The translations under genes were made by a program, and so were the position numbers. This document shows, in pieces, positions 57,035 through 64,000 of a stretch of DNA of 64,000 bases. This stretch comes from Sporocytophaga myxococcoides DSM 11118 (GTDB lineage: Bacteria > Bacteroidota > Bacteroidia > Cytophagales > Cytophagaceae), in NCBI RefSeq assembly GCF_000426725.1, contig NZ_AUFX01000014.1, positions 83,970-147,969 of the forward strand, written 5' to 3'. The notes under the pieces are model-generated. The model made no database searches. It was not told the origin of the DNA and worked only from the letters and a program-made list of their open reading frames with translations. Positions within the stretch are counted from its first letter, which is position 1. Each line of letters starts with the position of its first letter.

Positions 57035-58375
57035 TCAGTCTTGTGCTTCAGCAATCTTTCTGAATTCTTCAACATCTACACTCTTGTCAGCTATAGATAT
57101 CTTTGTCTTTACGGTTTCAATAACCTTTTCGTTAACAAGCTGCTCATACATTTTAATGTAGTTTTTGCCATTGTCTTGTTTTAGGTAGTTGTCTGCAATT
57201 TTGTCAAAAGTTTCTTCAAGCTCTGCTCCAAATGCCATTCCGCCAAATTGCTGCTTTACCATCTCTTTTGTCTTGCCAATAATCTCTTCGTTCTCAGCTT
57301 TAATGTCGTTATCCTCGCTAATTTTATTTTTAATCAGAGTCCACTTCAACTCTTTAAGATATAAATCGAATTCTTTGTCTATCTGCTCCTGAGTTATTTT
57401 CCCATTATTAGAAACAAGCAACCATTTTTTCAAGAAGTCTGATGGTAATTCAATTTGAGTATTATCTACAAAATGTTTTCTGATCTGGTGGTTGATCAAA
57501 AGGTCAGACTCTCTTCCGTAATTTTCTTCTATAGTGCTCTTCAGTTTAGCCATGAATTCTTCTTCAGACTTCACTGCATCTTTACCAAATACTTTGTCAA
57601 AGAACTCCTGATTTAATTCAGCTGCTTCAGATCTGTTGATTTTAGAAACTGTTAGGCTAAAAATTCCTTGTTTTTTTTCTGCTTCTTCTTTTGACAGTCC
57701 TGTAACGTATGCTATATCAGCAGCATCATCAAAAGTTTTTTCAATTTCAAAAGTGACTTTGTCTTCTGGTTTTAAACCTACAAACTTCGATAACTCAGAT
57801 TTCTTTATTTTGTTTGTAGGGAACAGGCTTTGAAATTCAAAGTCTCCGTTTTCTTCCTTCAAATTTCCATATATAAAGTCTCCTTCTGCAGAAACTTCTG
57901 GATTAGTTGATTGTCCAAACTGATTTTTAAGATTTTGAAGCGTTTCCTGAACAACTTTATCTTCAATTTTAATGTTGTTTTTGGTAAGCTTTACATTAGA
58001 AGATAGATCCAGGTTGAATTCGGGTACTAACCCTAAGTTGTAGTTGAATTCAAAATCTTTTTGAGTTTCCCAGTTAATGTTTTCCGATTTCTCAGAATCA
58101 GGAAGTGGTTCACCTATAATCGGAAGTTTGTTTTCTCTGATATATTTGGTGATAGAATCGCTTAGAATCTGGTTGATTTCATCAACTAGAATGCTCTTTC
58201 CATACATTTTTTCAACTAAAGAAGTCGGAACTTTTCCAGGTCTAAAACCTTTCAGTTGGACTTTCTTGCTGTATTCTTTTACCTTTTCAGCAACTTTTGG
58301 TCTGTAATCTGACTCATTAAGATTTACTTTTAGGGTTGCATTGGTGGCACTTTGTTTTTCTAATGTAATTTCCAC
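57035..58375 (-). CDS. tig: trigger factor chaperone
   Basis: Ribosome-bound folding chaperone. 446 aa. The N-terminal ribosome-binding domain has the signature FRPGKVPTSLVEKMYG. A central region in the place of the FKBP-type prolyl isomerase domain looks degenerate, as in many Bacteroidota. The long helical C-terminal domain follows. The start codon is GTG at 58375. A terminator lies between tig and clpP, so it is only loosely an operon with clpP-clpX. Confidence 0.93.
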   Translation of the reverse strand: MEITLEKQSATNATLKVNLNESDYRPKVAEKVKEYSKKVQLKGFRPGKVPTSLVEKMYGKSILVDEINQILSDSITKYIRENKLPIIGEPLPDSEKSENINWETQKDFEFNYNLGLVPEFNLDLSSNVKLTKNNIKIEDKVVQETLQNLKNQFGQSTNPEVSAEGDFIYGNLKEENGDFEFQSLFPTNKIKKSELSKFVGLKPEDKVTFEIEKTFDDAADIAYVTGLSKEEAEKKQGIFSLTVSKINRSEAAELNQEFFDKVFGKDAVKSEEEFMAKLKSTIEENYGRESDLLINHQIRKHFVDNTQIELPSDFLKKWLLVSNNGKITQEQIDKEFDLYLKELKWTLIKNKISEDNDIKAENEEIIGKTKEMVKQQFGGMAFGAELEETFDKIADNYLKQDNGKNYIKMYEQLVNEKVIETVKTKISIADKSVDVEEFRKIAEAQD

Positions 58376-58422
58376 TTTTGTCCGATTTTATTCTATTAAC
58401 AATAAGGTACCGTGATTAATTT

Positions 58423-58454
58423 AAAAACCCTCAGAAGATTAATTCTGAGGGTTT
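58423..58454 (-). terminator. terminator of the tRNA-Leu gene
   Basis: AAACCCTCAGAA and TTCTGAGGGTTT form a 12-bp stem with loop GATTAA, followed by a T-run on the minus strand. It separates the tRNA from tig. Confidence 0.8.
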
Positions 58455-58457
58455 CAG

Positions 58458-58539
58458 TGCGGATGGAGGGACTCGAACCCCCATGCCTCGCAGCGCTAGA
58501 TCCTAAGTCTAGTGCGTCTACCAATTTCGCCACATCCGC
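58458..58539 (-). tRNA. tRNA-Leu (UAG anticodon)
   Basis: 82-nt class II tRNA on the minus strand: acceptor GCGGATG/CATCCGC, a long variable arm as in Leu tRNAs, anticodon stem CTAGA/TCTAG with loop CTTAGGA (anticodon TAG), and GGTTCGAGTCC T arm. The CCA end is not encoded. The terminator and a TACCTTTG promoter flank it. Confidence 0.93.
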
Positions 58540-58607
58540 ATTGGTTTTTCCAAACTTGATTCGCTTTTTTGAACTTTATTTCTGTGCTGTTGTTCAAAAT
58601 TGCGCTG

Positions 58608-58640
58608 CAAAGGTAGCAAAGAAATTATCTATCATGCAAG
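58608..58640 (-). promoter_or_regulatory. tRNA-Leu promoter
   Basis: Minus-strand TACCTTTG (complement of 58608-58615) with a TTG about 21 bp upstream. It is the same -7 box as the rRNA promoter at 63669. Confidence 0.55.
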
Positions 58641-58783
58641 AAAATATTTCATTTTTTTTAAGTTTTTTTTCTTTTTATTGTTAAGTATATGAGAGACAGT
58701 TTAATATAATTTATAACGTATCGGATCTACTTCCGTAATACGAAATTACAGTTAATTCAAGTTTAAATAAAATAGCTTTTGCG

Positions 58784-58791
58784 TATTTTTG
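58784..58791 (+). promoter_or_regulatory. candidate -7 element TATTTTTG very close to the rel ATG
   Basis: TATTTTTG fits TAnnTTTG and ends 4 bp before the ATG at 58796, so transcription would start at or within a few bases of the start codon. No clear -33 box. Confidence 0.3.
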
Positions 58792-58795
58792 AGAC

Positions 58796-60997
58796 ATGCA
58801 GACGGTAGATATTGAAAAGGAAAATAAAGAAATTATTCGCAGGTATAGAAAGTTATTAAGGCACGCCAAACCCTTCCTGAAAGATGACGACGCGAAAATA
58901 ATTAAAAAAGCTTTTTTTACTTCACTCCAGGCTCACAAGGATATGAGAAGGCGGTCAGGGGAGCCATATATATATCATCCCTTGGCTGTAGCTCAAATTG
59001 CCGTTGAGGAAATAGGATTGGGGACGACTTCAATCATTGCAGCTTTGCTACATGATGTGGTTGAGGACACGCATTTGGAGATAAGTGATATTGAAAGAGA
59101 TTTTGGTCCAAAGGTCGCACGAATTATTGATGGACTTACTAAAATTTCAGGTGTCTTTGAACATGGAAGTTCTCAGCAAGCTGAAAACTTTCGGAAAATG
59201 ATCCTTACTCTATCGGATGATGTTAGGGTTATTTTAATTAAGCTGGCGGATCGACTCCATAATATGCGTACTCTAGGCAGTATGCCTCGTGAAAAACAAT
59301 TAAAGATTTCCAGTGAAACCATTTATCTATATGCTCCATTGGCTCATCGTCTTGGTTTGTATGCAATTAAGACAGAACTGGAAGATCTTTATTTAAAATA
59401 TACTGATCCGGAAGTGTATCGAGGTATCGCTAGAAAAATTAATGAGACAAAATCAGCCCGCGATAAGTTTATCAAAGATTTTATCGAACCACTGCAGCTA
59501 ACTCTGGATAAATCAAATTTTGAATTTATTGTAAAAGGAAGGCCCAAATCGATTTATTCTATTTGGAATAAAATAAGAAAACAGAATACTCCCTTTGAAG
59601 AAGTTTATGACCTTTTTGCAGTTCGAATCATCATTGATACTCCTTACGAGAATGAAAAAGCTGCATGTTGGAAAGCTTATTCTATCGTAACGGATTTTTA
59701 CAAACCTAATCCGGATCGTCTCAGAGACTGGATCAGTACTCCTAAAGCCAATGGCTATGAATCCCTTCATACTACTGTGATGAGTAAATCTGGACAGTGG
59801 GTAGAAGTGCAAATTCGTACTAAAAGGATGGACGATATTGCAGAAAAGGGATATGCTGCACATTGGAAGTATAAGGAGGCTACGCAAAGTAAAAGCGAAT
59901 CGGGATTAGAAGAATGGATCAAAAAGGTTAGAGAACTAATCGAAACAAATGATTCTTCTGCTCTGGAATTCATGGATGATTTCAGAACCAATCTATTTCA
60001 TGAAGAAGTCTTTGTTTTTACTCCTAAAGGTGACCTTAAAATTCTGCCTCATGGAGCAACGACTCTTGATTTTGCATTTGAAATACACACACAGATAGGT
60101 ATGCACTGTCTTGGAGCCAAAGTAAATCAGAAGCTTGTGCCTCTCAGCTATATACTGAATAATGGAGATCAGGTAGAAATCCTTACTTCAAGTAAACAGA
60201 AGCCAAGTGAAGACTGGCTTAAATTTGTTGTTAGTTCTAAGGCCAGAGCAAAGATTAAGGATTGTCTGAAGGAGGAAAAAAAGAAGATCGCTTCAGATGG
60301 TAAAGAAATTGTATTAAGAAAGCTTCATCAAATGAAGTTGGATTTGAACGCTGAAACTTTAAATCAGCTGTTAATCTATTTTAACATGAAATTTCCTTTG
60401 GATCTCTATTACGATATTGCCAAAGGAATTATAGATCCGAAAGAAATTAAGAAGTTTCAGGAACCAAAGGAGATTAAGAAGCCTGAAAAGAAAGAAGTTG
60501 TTGAACCTAAGCCTCAGGAACCAAAGAAAACCGGCGATCCCAATGCTGATCTTCTGCTTATTGGGGATGATATGGAAAAGATTGATTATAAACTTGCAAA
60601 ATGCTGTAATCCTATTCCAGGTGATGATGTGTTTGGTTTTGTTACAGTAAATGAGGGAATTAAAATACATAGGACAACTTGTCCCAATGCAATTGAATTA
60701 ATGTCACACTATGGCTACAGGGTTGTGAAGGCCAAATGGACAGCTCAAAAAGAACTTGCTTTTCTCACAGGATTAAAAATTAATGGAATGGACAGAGTAG
60801 GAATTGTTAATGATATTACAAGAATCATTTCCAATGAATTAAAAGTGAATATGAGAAGCATTACCATTGAAACAGAGGATGGAATGTTTGAAGGCCGAAT
60901 CATGTTGTTTGTTCATGACACAAAACACCTTAATAAACTCATTATGAAATTAAAAAAGGTGCAGGATGTAATCACAGTAAACCGTTTTGAATCCTAA
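58796..60997 (+). CDS. rel: bifunctional (p)ppGpp synthetase/hydrolase
   Basis: Controls the stringent response. 733 aa. The HD hydrolase domain is intact: H61 (YIYHPLAVAQ), H86-D87 (LLHDVVEDT), D152 (KLADRLHNMRTL). The synthetase domain has RPKSIYSIWNKI, DLFAVRIIIDTPYE and WVEVQIRTKRMDDIAEKGYAAHWKYKE. TGS (about 405-460), a zinc-finger-like CCNPIPGD region and a C-terminal ACT domain follow, after a Lys/Pro/Glu-rich linker. A single long Rel is expected in Bacteroidota. Confidence 0.95.
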   Translation: MQTVDIEKENKEIIRRYRKLLRHAKPFLKDDDAKIIKKAFFTSLQAHKDMRRRSGEPYIYHPLAVAQIAVEEIGLGTTSIIAALLHDVVEDTHLEISDIERDFGPKVARIIDGLTKISGVFEHGSSQQAENFRKMILTLSDDVRVILIKLADRLHNMRTLGSMPREKQLKISSETIYLYAPLAHRLGLYAIKTELEDLYLKYTDPEVYRGIARKINETKSARDKFIKDFIEPLQLTLDKSNFEFIVKGRPKSIYSIWNKIRKQNTPFEEVYDLFAVRIIIDTPYENEKAACWKAYSIVTDFYKPNPDRLRDWISTPKANGYESLHTTVMSKSGQWVEVQIRTKRMDDIAEKGYAAHWKYKEATQSKSESGLEEWIKKVRELIETNDSSALEFMDDFRTNLFHEEVFVFTPKGDLKILPHGATTLDFAFEIHTQIGMHCLGAKVNQKLVPLSYILNNGDQVEILTSSKQKPSEDWLKFVVSSKARAKIKDCLKEEKKKIASDGKEIVLRKLHQMKLDLNAETLNQLLIYFNMKFPLDLYYDIAKGIIDPKEIKKFQEPKEIKKPEKKEVVEPKPQEPKKTGDPNADLLLIGDDMEKIDYKLAKCCNPIPGDDVFGFVTVNEGIKIHRTTCPNAIELMSHYGYRVVKAKWTAQKELAFLTGLKINGMDRVGIVNDITRIISNELKVNMRSITIETEDGMFEGRIMLFVHDTKHLNKLIMKLKKVQDVITVNRFES

Positions 60998-61059
60998 ATA
61001 ATAGGTATTTATTTGTAAATCAGATGTATATTTTTTGACAAGGTTGAAACTATTAGAGT

Positions 61060-61097
61060 TTTGACTTGTGATAGAAAAATTTATCTTTGTATCTTTG
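61060..61097 (+). promoter_or_regulatory. fur promoter with two tandem -7 boxes
   Basis: TTTG (61060-61063), 18 nt, TATCTTTG (61082-61089), then a second TATCTTTG directly after (61090-61097). Both match TAnnTTTG. Confidence 0.6.
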
Positions 61098-61105
61098 GAG
61101 GCTTT

Positions 61106-61585
61106 ATGCAGCAGGCGAACGAAAATATTTTTAACGAGGTAAGGAAAATATTTACCGCATACCTTGAAAATAAGGGGCTTAGAAAAACCCCTGAAAGATT
61201 TGCTATATTAGAGGAGATCTATACCAGAAAAGGGCACTTTGATGTTGAATCTCTATACATAAGCATGAAAAACAAGAATTATCGTGTGAGCAGAGCAACT
61301 GTTTATAACACACTGGATATTCTTGTTGAATGTGATCTAGTAAGTAAGCACCAGTTTGGTAAAAATCTTGCTCAGTATGAAAAATCATTCGGATATCGTC
61401 AGCATGATCATTTAATTTGTACTGAATGTCATAAAGTCGTAGAGTTTTGCGACCCAAGAATTTATAATATACAGACAATGGTGGGCGAATTACTAAACTT
61501 TAAAGTTCTACACCATTCACTGATACTTTATGGGGAATGTAAAAACGCTCAATGCGAAAATAAAAAGGAAATTAAGGAAAAATGA
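61106..61585 (+). CDS. Fur-family metal-responsive repressor
   Basis: 159 aa from the ATG at 61106; the frame opens earlier (TTG 61061) but that is inside the promoter, and GGAG precedes the ATG by about 6 nt. Winged-helix DNA-binding domain ([32 protein letters not shown]), zinc/regulatory His-Cys region [16 protein letters not shown] and a final pair of Cys (ECKNAQC). Fur, Zur or PerR type is undecided. First gene of a fur-STAS-purA operon, 4-bp overlap with the next. Confidence 0.92.
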   Translation: MQQANENIFNEVRKIFTAYLENKGLRKTPERFAILEEIYTRKGHFDVESLYISMKNKNYRVSRATVYNTLDILVECDLVSKHQFGKNLAQYEKSFGYRQHDHLICTECHKVVEFCDPRIYNIQTMVGELLNFKVLHHSLILYGECKNAQCENKKEIKEK

Positions 61586-61926
61586 AATACACTTCAGAAG
61601 TAAAGCAAAATATCTTGTCAATTCAGCTTCAAGGAGATCTCATTGGAGAAACGAATGGAATGGAATTAGTTGATCTCGTCAATGATAAAATAAACGAATC
61701 GATTATTTTGTGCAGCATTGATCTTTCTCAGATAAGGTACATGAATAGCAGTGGTATTGGAGTTTTAATAACCATTCTGACAAAGTTTAGAAACAAAGGA
61801 GGAGAAGTTGTATTAGTAAGCCCTTCAGAGCAAATCAAAAAATTACTCATCATTACCAAGTTGAATGCTATTTTTTTAATAGTTAATTCACAAGAAGAAG
61901 CAATTCAAAAACTTATTCAAAAATAA
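61582..61926 (+). CDS. STAS-domain anti-sigma-factor antagonist
   Basis: 114 aa SpoIIAA-like protein. [14 protein letters not shown] and [22 protein letters not shown] match the STAS core; the phosphoacceptor Ser is S56 and the usual Asp before it is Asn55. It is switched by phosphorylation in partner-switching systems; no kinase gene is near. Overlaps fur by 4 bp (ATGA) and precedes purA by 12 bp. Confidence 0.85.
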   Translation: MKYTSEVKQNILSIQLQGDLIGETNGMELVDLVNDKINESIILCSIDLSQIRYMNSSGIGVLITILTKFRNKGGEVVLVSPSEQIKKLLIITKLNAIFLIVNSQEEAIQKLIQK

Positions 61927-61938
61927 ATATTAAAAATA

Positions 61939-63225
61939 ATGGCTGTAGATATTTTGTTGGGACTTCAGTGGGGGGATGAAGGAAAAGGTAAAATAGTAGA
62001 TTTTATTGCTCCGCGTTATCAGGTAGTTGCTCGCTTTCAAGGTGGGCCTAATGCAGGACACACTCTGGAGTTTGATGGTATAAAACATGTTCTCCATCAG
62101 ATTCCTTCAGGGATTTTTCATGATTCTATTATAAATATCATAGGAAATGGTGTAGTATTAGATGCTATCATATTTAAAAAGGAAATAGATGGTCTGAAAA
62201 AGTATAATGTTAATTTTAACAAGAACCTTTTCATTTCCAAAAAAGCTCAGTTAATAATTCCTTCGCATAGACTATTAGATGCAGCTTCTGAAAATTCTAA
62301 AGGTGAAAAGAAAATAGGTTCAACGTTAAAAGGTATAGGACCAACTTACCAAGACAAAATAGCAAGGCAAGGACTTCGAGTAGGTGACATTATTGCTTCA
62401 GATTTCAAAGCTAAATATCAGAAGTTAAGAGATGCTCATAAGACAATTCTTGACTTTTATCAATTTGATTATAGTAATCTTGAATCTCTTGAAAAGGAGT
62501 TTTTTGAAGCTATTGATCATTTGAGAACATTTAACTTTGTTGATAGCGAATATTTCATTAATAAGCTTATATCTGAAAAGAAAACTATTCTTGCCGAAGG
62601 TGCTCAAGGATCTCTTCTTGATATAGATTTTGGTTCTTATCCTTTTGTAACTTCGTCAAATACTATGGCAGCAGGTGCTTGCACTGGTTTAGGAATTGCT
62701 CCATCACACGTAGGTGAAGTTTTGGGAATCTTCAAAGCTTATTGCACAAGAGTAGGGGGAGGGCCATTTCCAACTGAGTTAGATAATGAGCAAGGAGAAA
62801 CATTAAGAAAACAGGGTAATGAATTTGGTTCTACAACTGGCCGACCAAGACGTTGTGGATGGATAGATTTACCAGCTCTTAAATATGCAATAATGCTGAA
62901 TGGTGTAACACAATTATTAATGATGAAAGTTGATGTCCTTAATGCATTTGAAGAGATTAAAGTATGTACTCATTATAAATTGAAAGATGGCAGCATTGTA
63001 GATACTCTACCTTTTGATATTGTTGAGACGGATTTAACTCCAATATACAAGACTTTCAAAGGCTGGAATAAATCAATTAGTGATTATTCAAATTCAGAAA
63101 ATCTTCCTCTTGAGCTTAATGAGTATATACAATATATAGAGTCAGAACTTAATGTACCTGTGACTTTAATTTCTTTAGGTCCTGATAGAAAGCAAACTAT
63201 TTTAAGAAATATCATTACTGCTTAG
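61939..63225 (+). CDS. purA: adenylosuccinate synthetase
   Basis: GTP-dependent conversion of IMP to adenylosuccinate, AMP synthesis. 428 aa, full length. QWGDEGKGKIVD has D13 and the GTP loop, H41 in GGPNAGHTL, GNGVVLD, GPTYQDKIARQGLRV, EGAQGSLLDIDFGSYPFVTSS, and TGRPRRCGWIDLPAL. It is the third gene of the fur-STAS-purA run. Ends at a hairpin terminator. Confidence 0.97.
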   Translation: MAVDILLGLQWGDEGKGKIVDFIAPRYQVVARFQGGPNAGHTLEFDGIKHVLHQIPSGIFHDSIINIIGNGVVLDAIIFKKEIDGLKKYNVNFNKNLFISKKAQLIIPSHRLLDAASENSKGEKKIGSTLKGIGPTYQDKIARQGLRVGDIIASDFKAKYQKLRDAHKTILDFYQFDYSNLESLEKEFFEAIDHLRTFNFVDSEYFINKLISEKKTILAEGAQGSLLDIDFGSYPFVTSSNTMAAGACTGLGIAPSHVGEVLGIFKAYCTRVGGGPFPTELDNEQGETLRKQGNEFGSTTGRPRRCGWIDLPALKYAIMLNGVTQLLMMKVDVLNAFEEIKVCTHYKLKDGSIVDTLPFDIVETDLTPIYKTFKGWNKSISDYSNSENLPLELNEYIQYIESELNVPVTLISLGPDRKQTILRNIITA

Positions 63226-63645
63226 ATAAGAATTATTGAGCTATTGTTTTCCGCAAAGAGGTTTAATGCCTGTTTGCGGTTTTTTTATTCTCATTTGTTG
63301 ACATCCATTTATCATTAGATGAGAGAGTTAATCGAATTTTTGAAAAATTACTTTTATGAGTTGTTAATAATGTGGATAAATAGATTGGTTGTATTATTGA
63401 CATATTTGGAATTATCACTAAGTTTGTATCCCTCAAAGCTGGATGGGCTAAAAAAAAGAGGAATGTTGAAATATTTTAAATTTTCTTTGGGAGTGATTAG
63501 AAAAAGTGTTATTTTTGTCTCCCTCAAATTCAAAATTTAATAACTAATCAAAAAGCAGTAGGCTTTTGAGAATTTTACTGAAGGAAGTATAACTCGGAAA
63601 TAGATAAAGAGTTTTAAGAATTGTAAAATAAATTTTTAAAATTTC
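63226..63645. other. intergenic region between purA and the rRNA promoter
   Basis: Holds the purA terminator at 63249. An open frame at 63319-63540 has no domain, SD or promoter and looks like chance. The last part (63618-63645) is an AT-rich stretch directly upstream of the rRNA promoter, a possible UP-like element. Confidence 0.6.
63249..63288 (+). terminator. terminator after purA
   Basis: CCGCAAA (63251-63257) pairs with TTTGCGG (63273-63279), followed by eight T. Confidence 0.85.
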
Positions 63646-63676
63646 TTGACACGAGTTGATAAGTTTCTTACCTTTG
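63646..63676 (+). promoter_or_regulatory. rRNA operon promoter
   Basis: TTG (63646-63648), 20 nt, TACCTTTG (63669-63676) fits the Bacteroidota promoter. An AT-rich segment lies upstream, and 16S rRNA begins about 270 bp downstream. Confidence 0.75.
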
Positions 63677-63947
63677 CACCCGCTAAATGAGAGAGGGTTT
63701 AAGTGAAGTGGTTTAGTGAAGCTGATTGAGAAGAAATTAGCGACGAATATCGAGACTCAAAAGAGAGTGAGTAGATAAAAAGTTCTTTGAGAATATTGAA
63801 ATGAATAGCGAACCGCTTGAGGACAAAGTCAATTTGTTTTTGAGAAATTAAAAAAGAGTAGTCACGCGGTCAAACAGACATTAAGCTATAGTAATATAGC
63901 CCGTATCATTCACGAGTTTAGTAGGTCTGATACGAGAAAAATACTTT
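63677..63947 (+). other. rRNA leader with boxA-like motif
   Basis: About 270 nt of G/A-rich leader. AGTTCTTTGAGA (63781-63792) is like the boxA antitermination element of Bacteroidota rrn leaders. CGTATCA (63902-63908) and TGATACG (63928-63934) form a hairpin just before 16S, perhaps a processing element. Confidence 0.6.

Positions 63948-64000
<53 letters not shown>

Noticed and set aside
61061..61105. Longer Fur-family protein from TTG 61061
   Set aside because: This stretch contains the promoter; GGAG and ATG at 61106 fit better.
63319..63540. 73-codon open frame between purA and the rRNA promoter
   Set aside because: No recognised domain, no promoter or SD, hydrophobic/Lys-rich composition expected from translating AT-rich spacer DNA.

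Overview
The window is one chromosomal segment of a low-GC member of the Bacteroidota, most likely order Cytophagales (a Cytophaga/Sporocytophaga-like organism; the genus is inference). Evidence: promoters of the Bacteroidota form TAnnTTTG with an upstream TTTG/TTG, few Shine-Dalgarno sequences, a menaquinone (men) gene group, a sphingolipid-type acyltransferase, many Bacteroidota-restricted families (DUF4421, DUF5686, DUF6913, a PorE-like OmpA protein, an Hc1-like small protein), fused E1 alpha/beta and a eukaryote-type glycogen branching enzyme. Almost everything is core metabolism. I see no phage, insertion sequence, CRISPR array or recognisable defence or secretion island.

Layout. 1-6280: partial biotin carboxylase, serine-palmitoyltransferase-like enzyme, Hc1-like protein, then the ligA-DUF6913-dapA operon on the minus strand. 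6482-8249: nitroreductase, small GNAT-like protein, MtgA transglycosylase. 8327-11315: glgB preceded by two lipoproteins. 11567-15220: TlpA-like thioredoxin, bifunctional penicillin-binding protein, Fpg/Nei glycosylase. 15183-18691: lipoprotein with a C2-like tail, an XRE/S24 (LexA-type) regulator and two uncharacterised genes. 18744-23241: menI-menF-menD-menE on the minus strand. 23282-27916: phosphatase, desaturase, pyruvate dehydrogenase E2, hslV, ArsC-like protein. 28003-32449: AcpH and a degenerate AcpH paralogue, PAP2 phosphatase, DUF218, DUF4421. 32641-39342: glycogen debranching enzyme, then a two-gene minus-strand operon of a membrane patatin and a DUF5686 outer membrane protein. 39480-44749: lepA, folD, queE, PorE-like protein. 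44841-45133: a 42-bp tandem repeat. 45244-54840: fused E1, GT9, SRPBCC protein, Ste24-type protease, hldD, btuF/btuC-like pair, queD, lpxB. 54912-58539: clpX, clpP, tig and tRNA-Leu(UAG) on the minus strand. 58796-63225: rel, then a fur-STAS-purA operon. 63646-64000: rRNA promoter, leader and the first bases of 16S rRNA.

Genes that work together: GlgB and the GH133 debranching enzyme (glycogen); MenI/F/D/E (menaquinone, with menB, menC and menA elsewhere); E1 and E2 (2-oxo acid dehydrogenase, not adjacent); QueE and QueD (7-deazaguanine); LpxB, HldD and GT9 (lipopolysaccharide); Tig, ClpP and ClpX (protein quality control).

The least explained signals are: a 42-bp (2 x 21-bp) tandem repeat that encodes heptads but carries a one-base frame break; a 13-bp perfect hairpin abutting the fpg start codon; a 26-bp perfect palindrome holding the stop codons of two convergent genes; nested dyad symmetry in front of the S24 regulator; a tandem AcpH paralogue that has lost its putative metal ligands; and a clpP promoter superimposed on the tig terminator. 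I found no clearly new multi-gene system.
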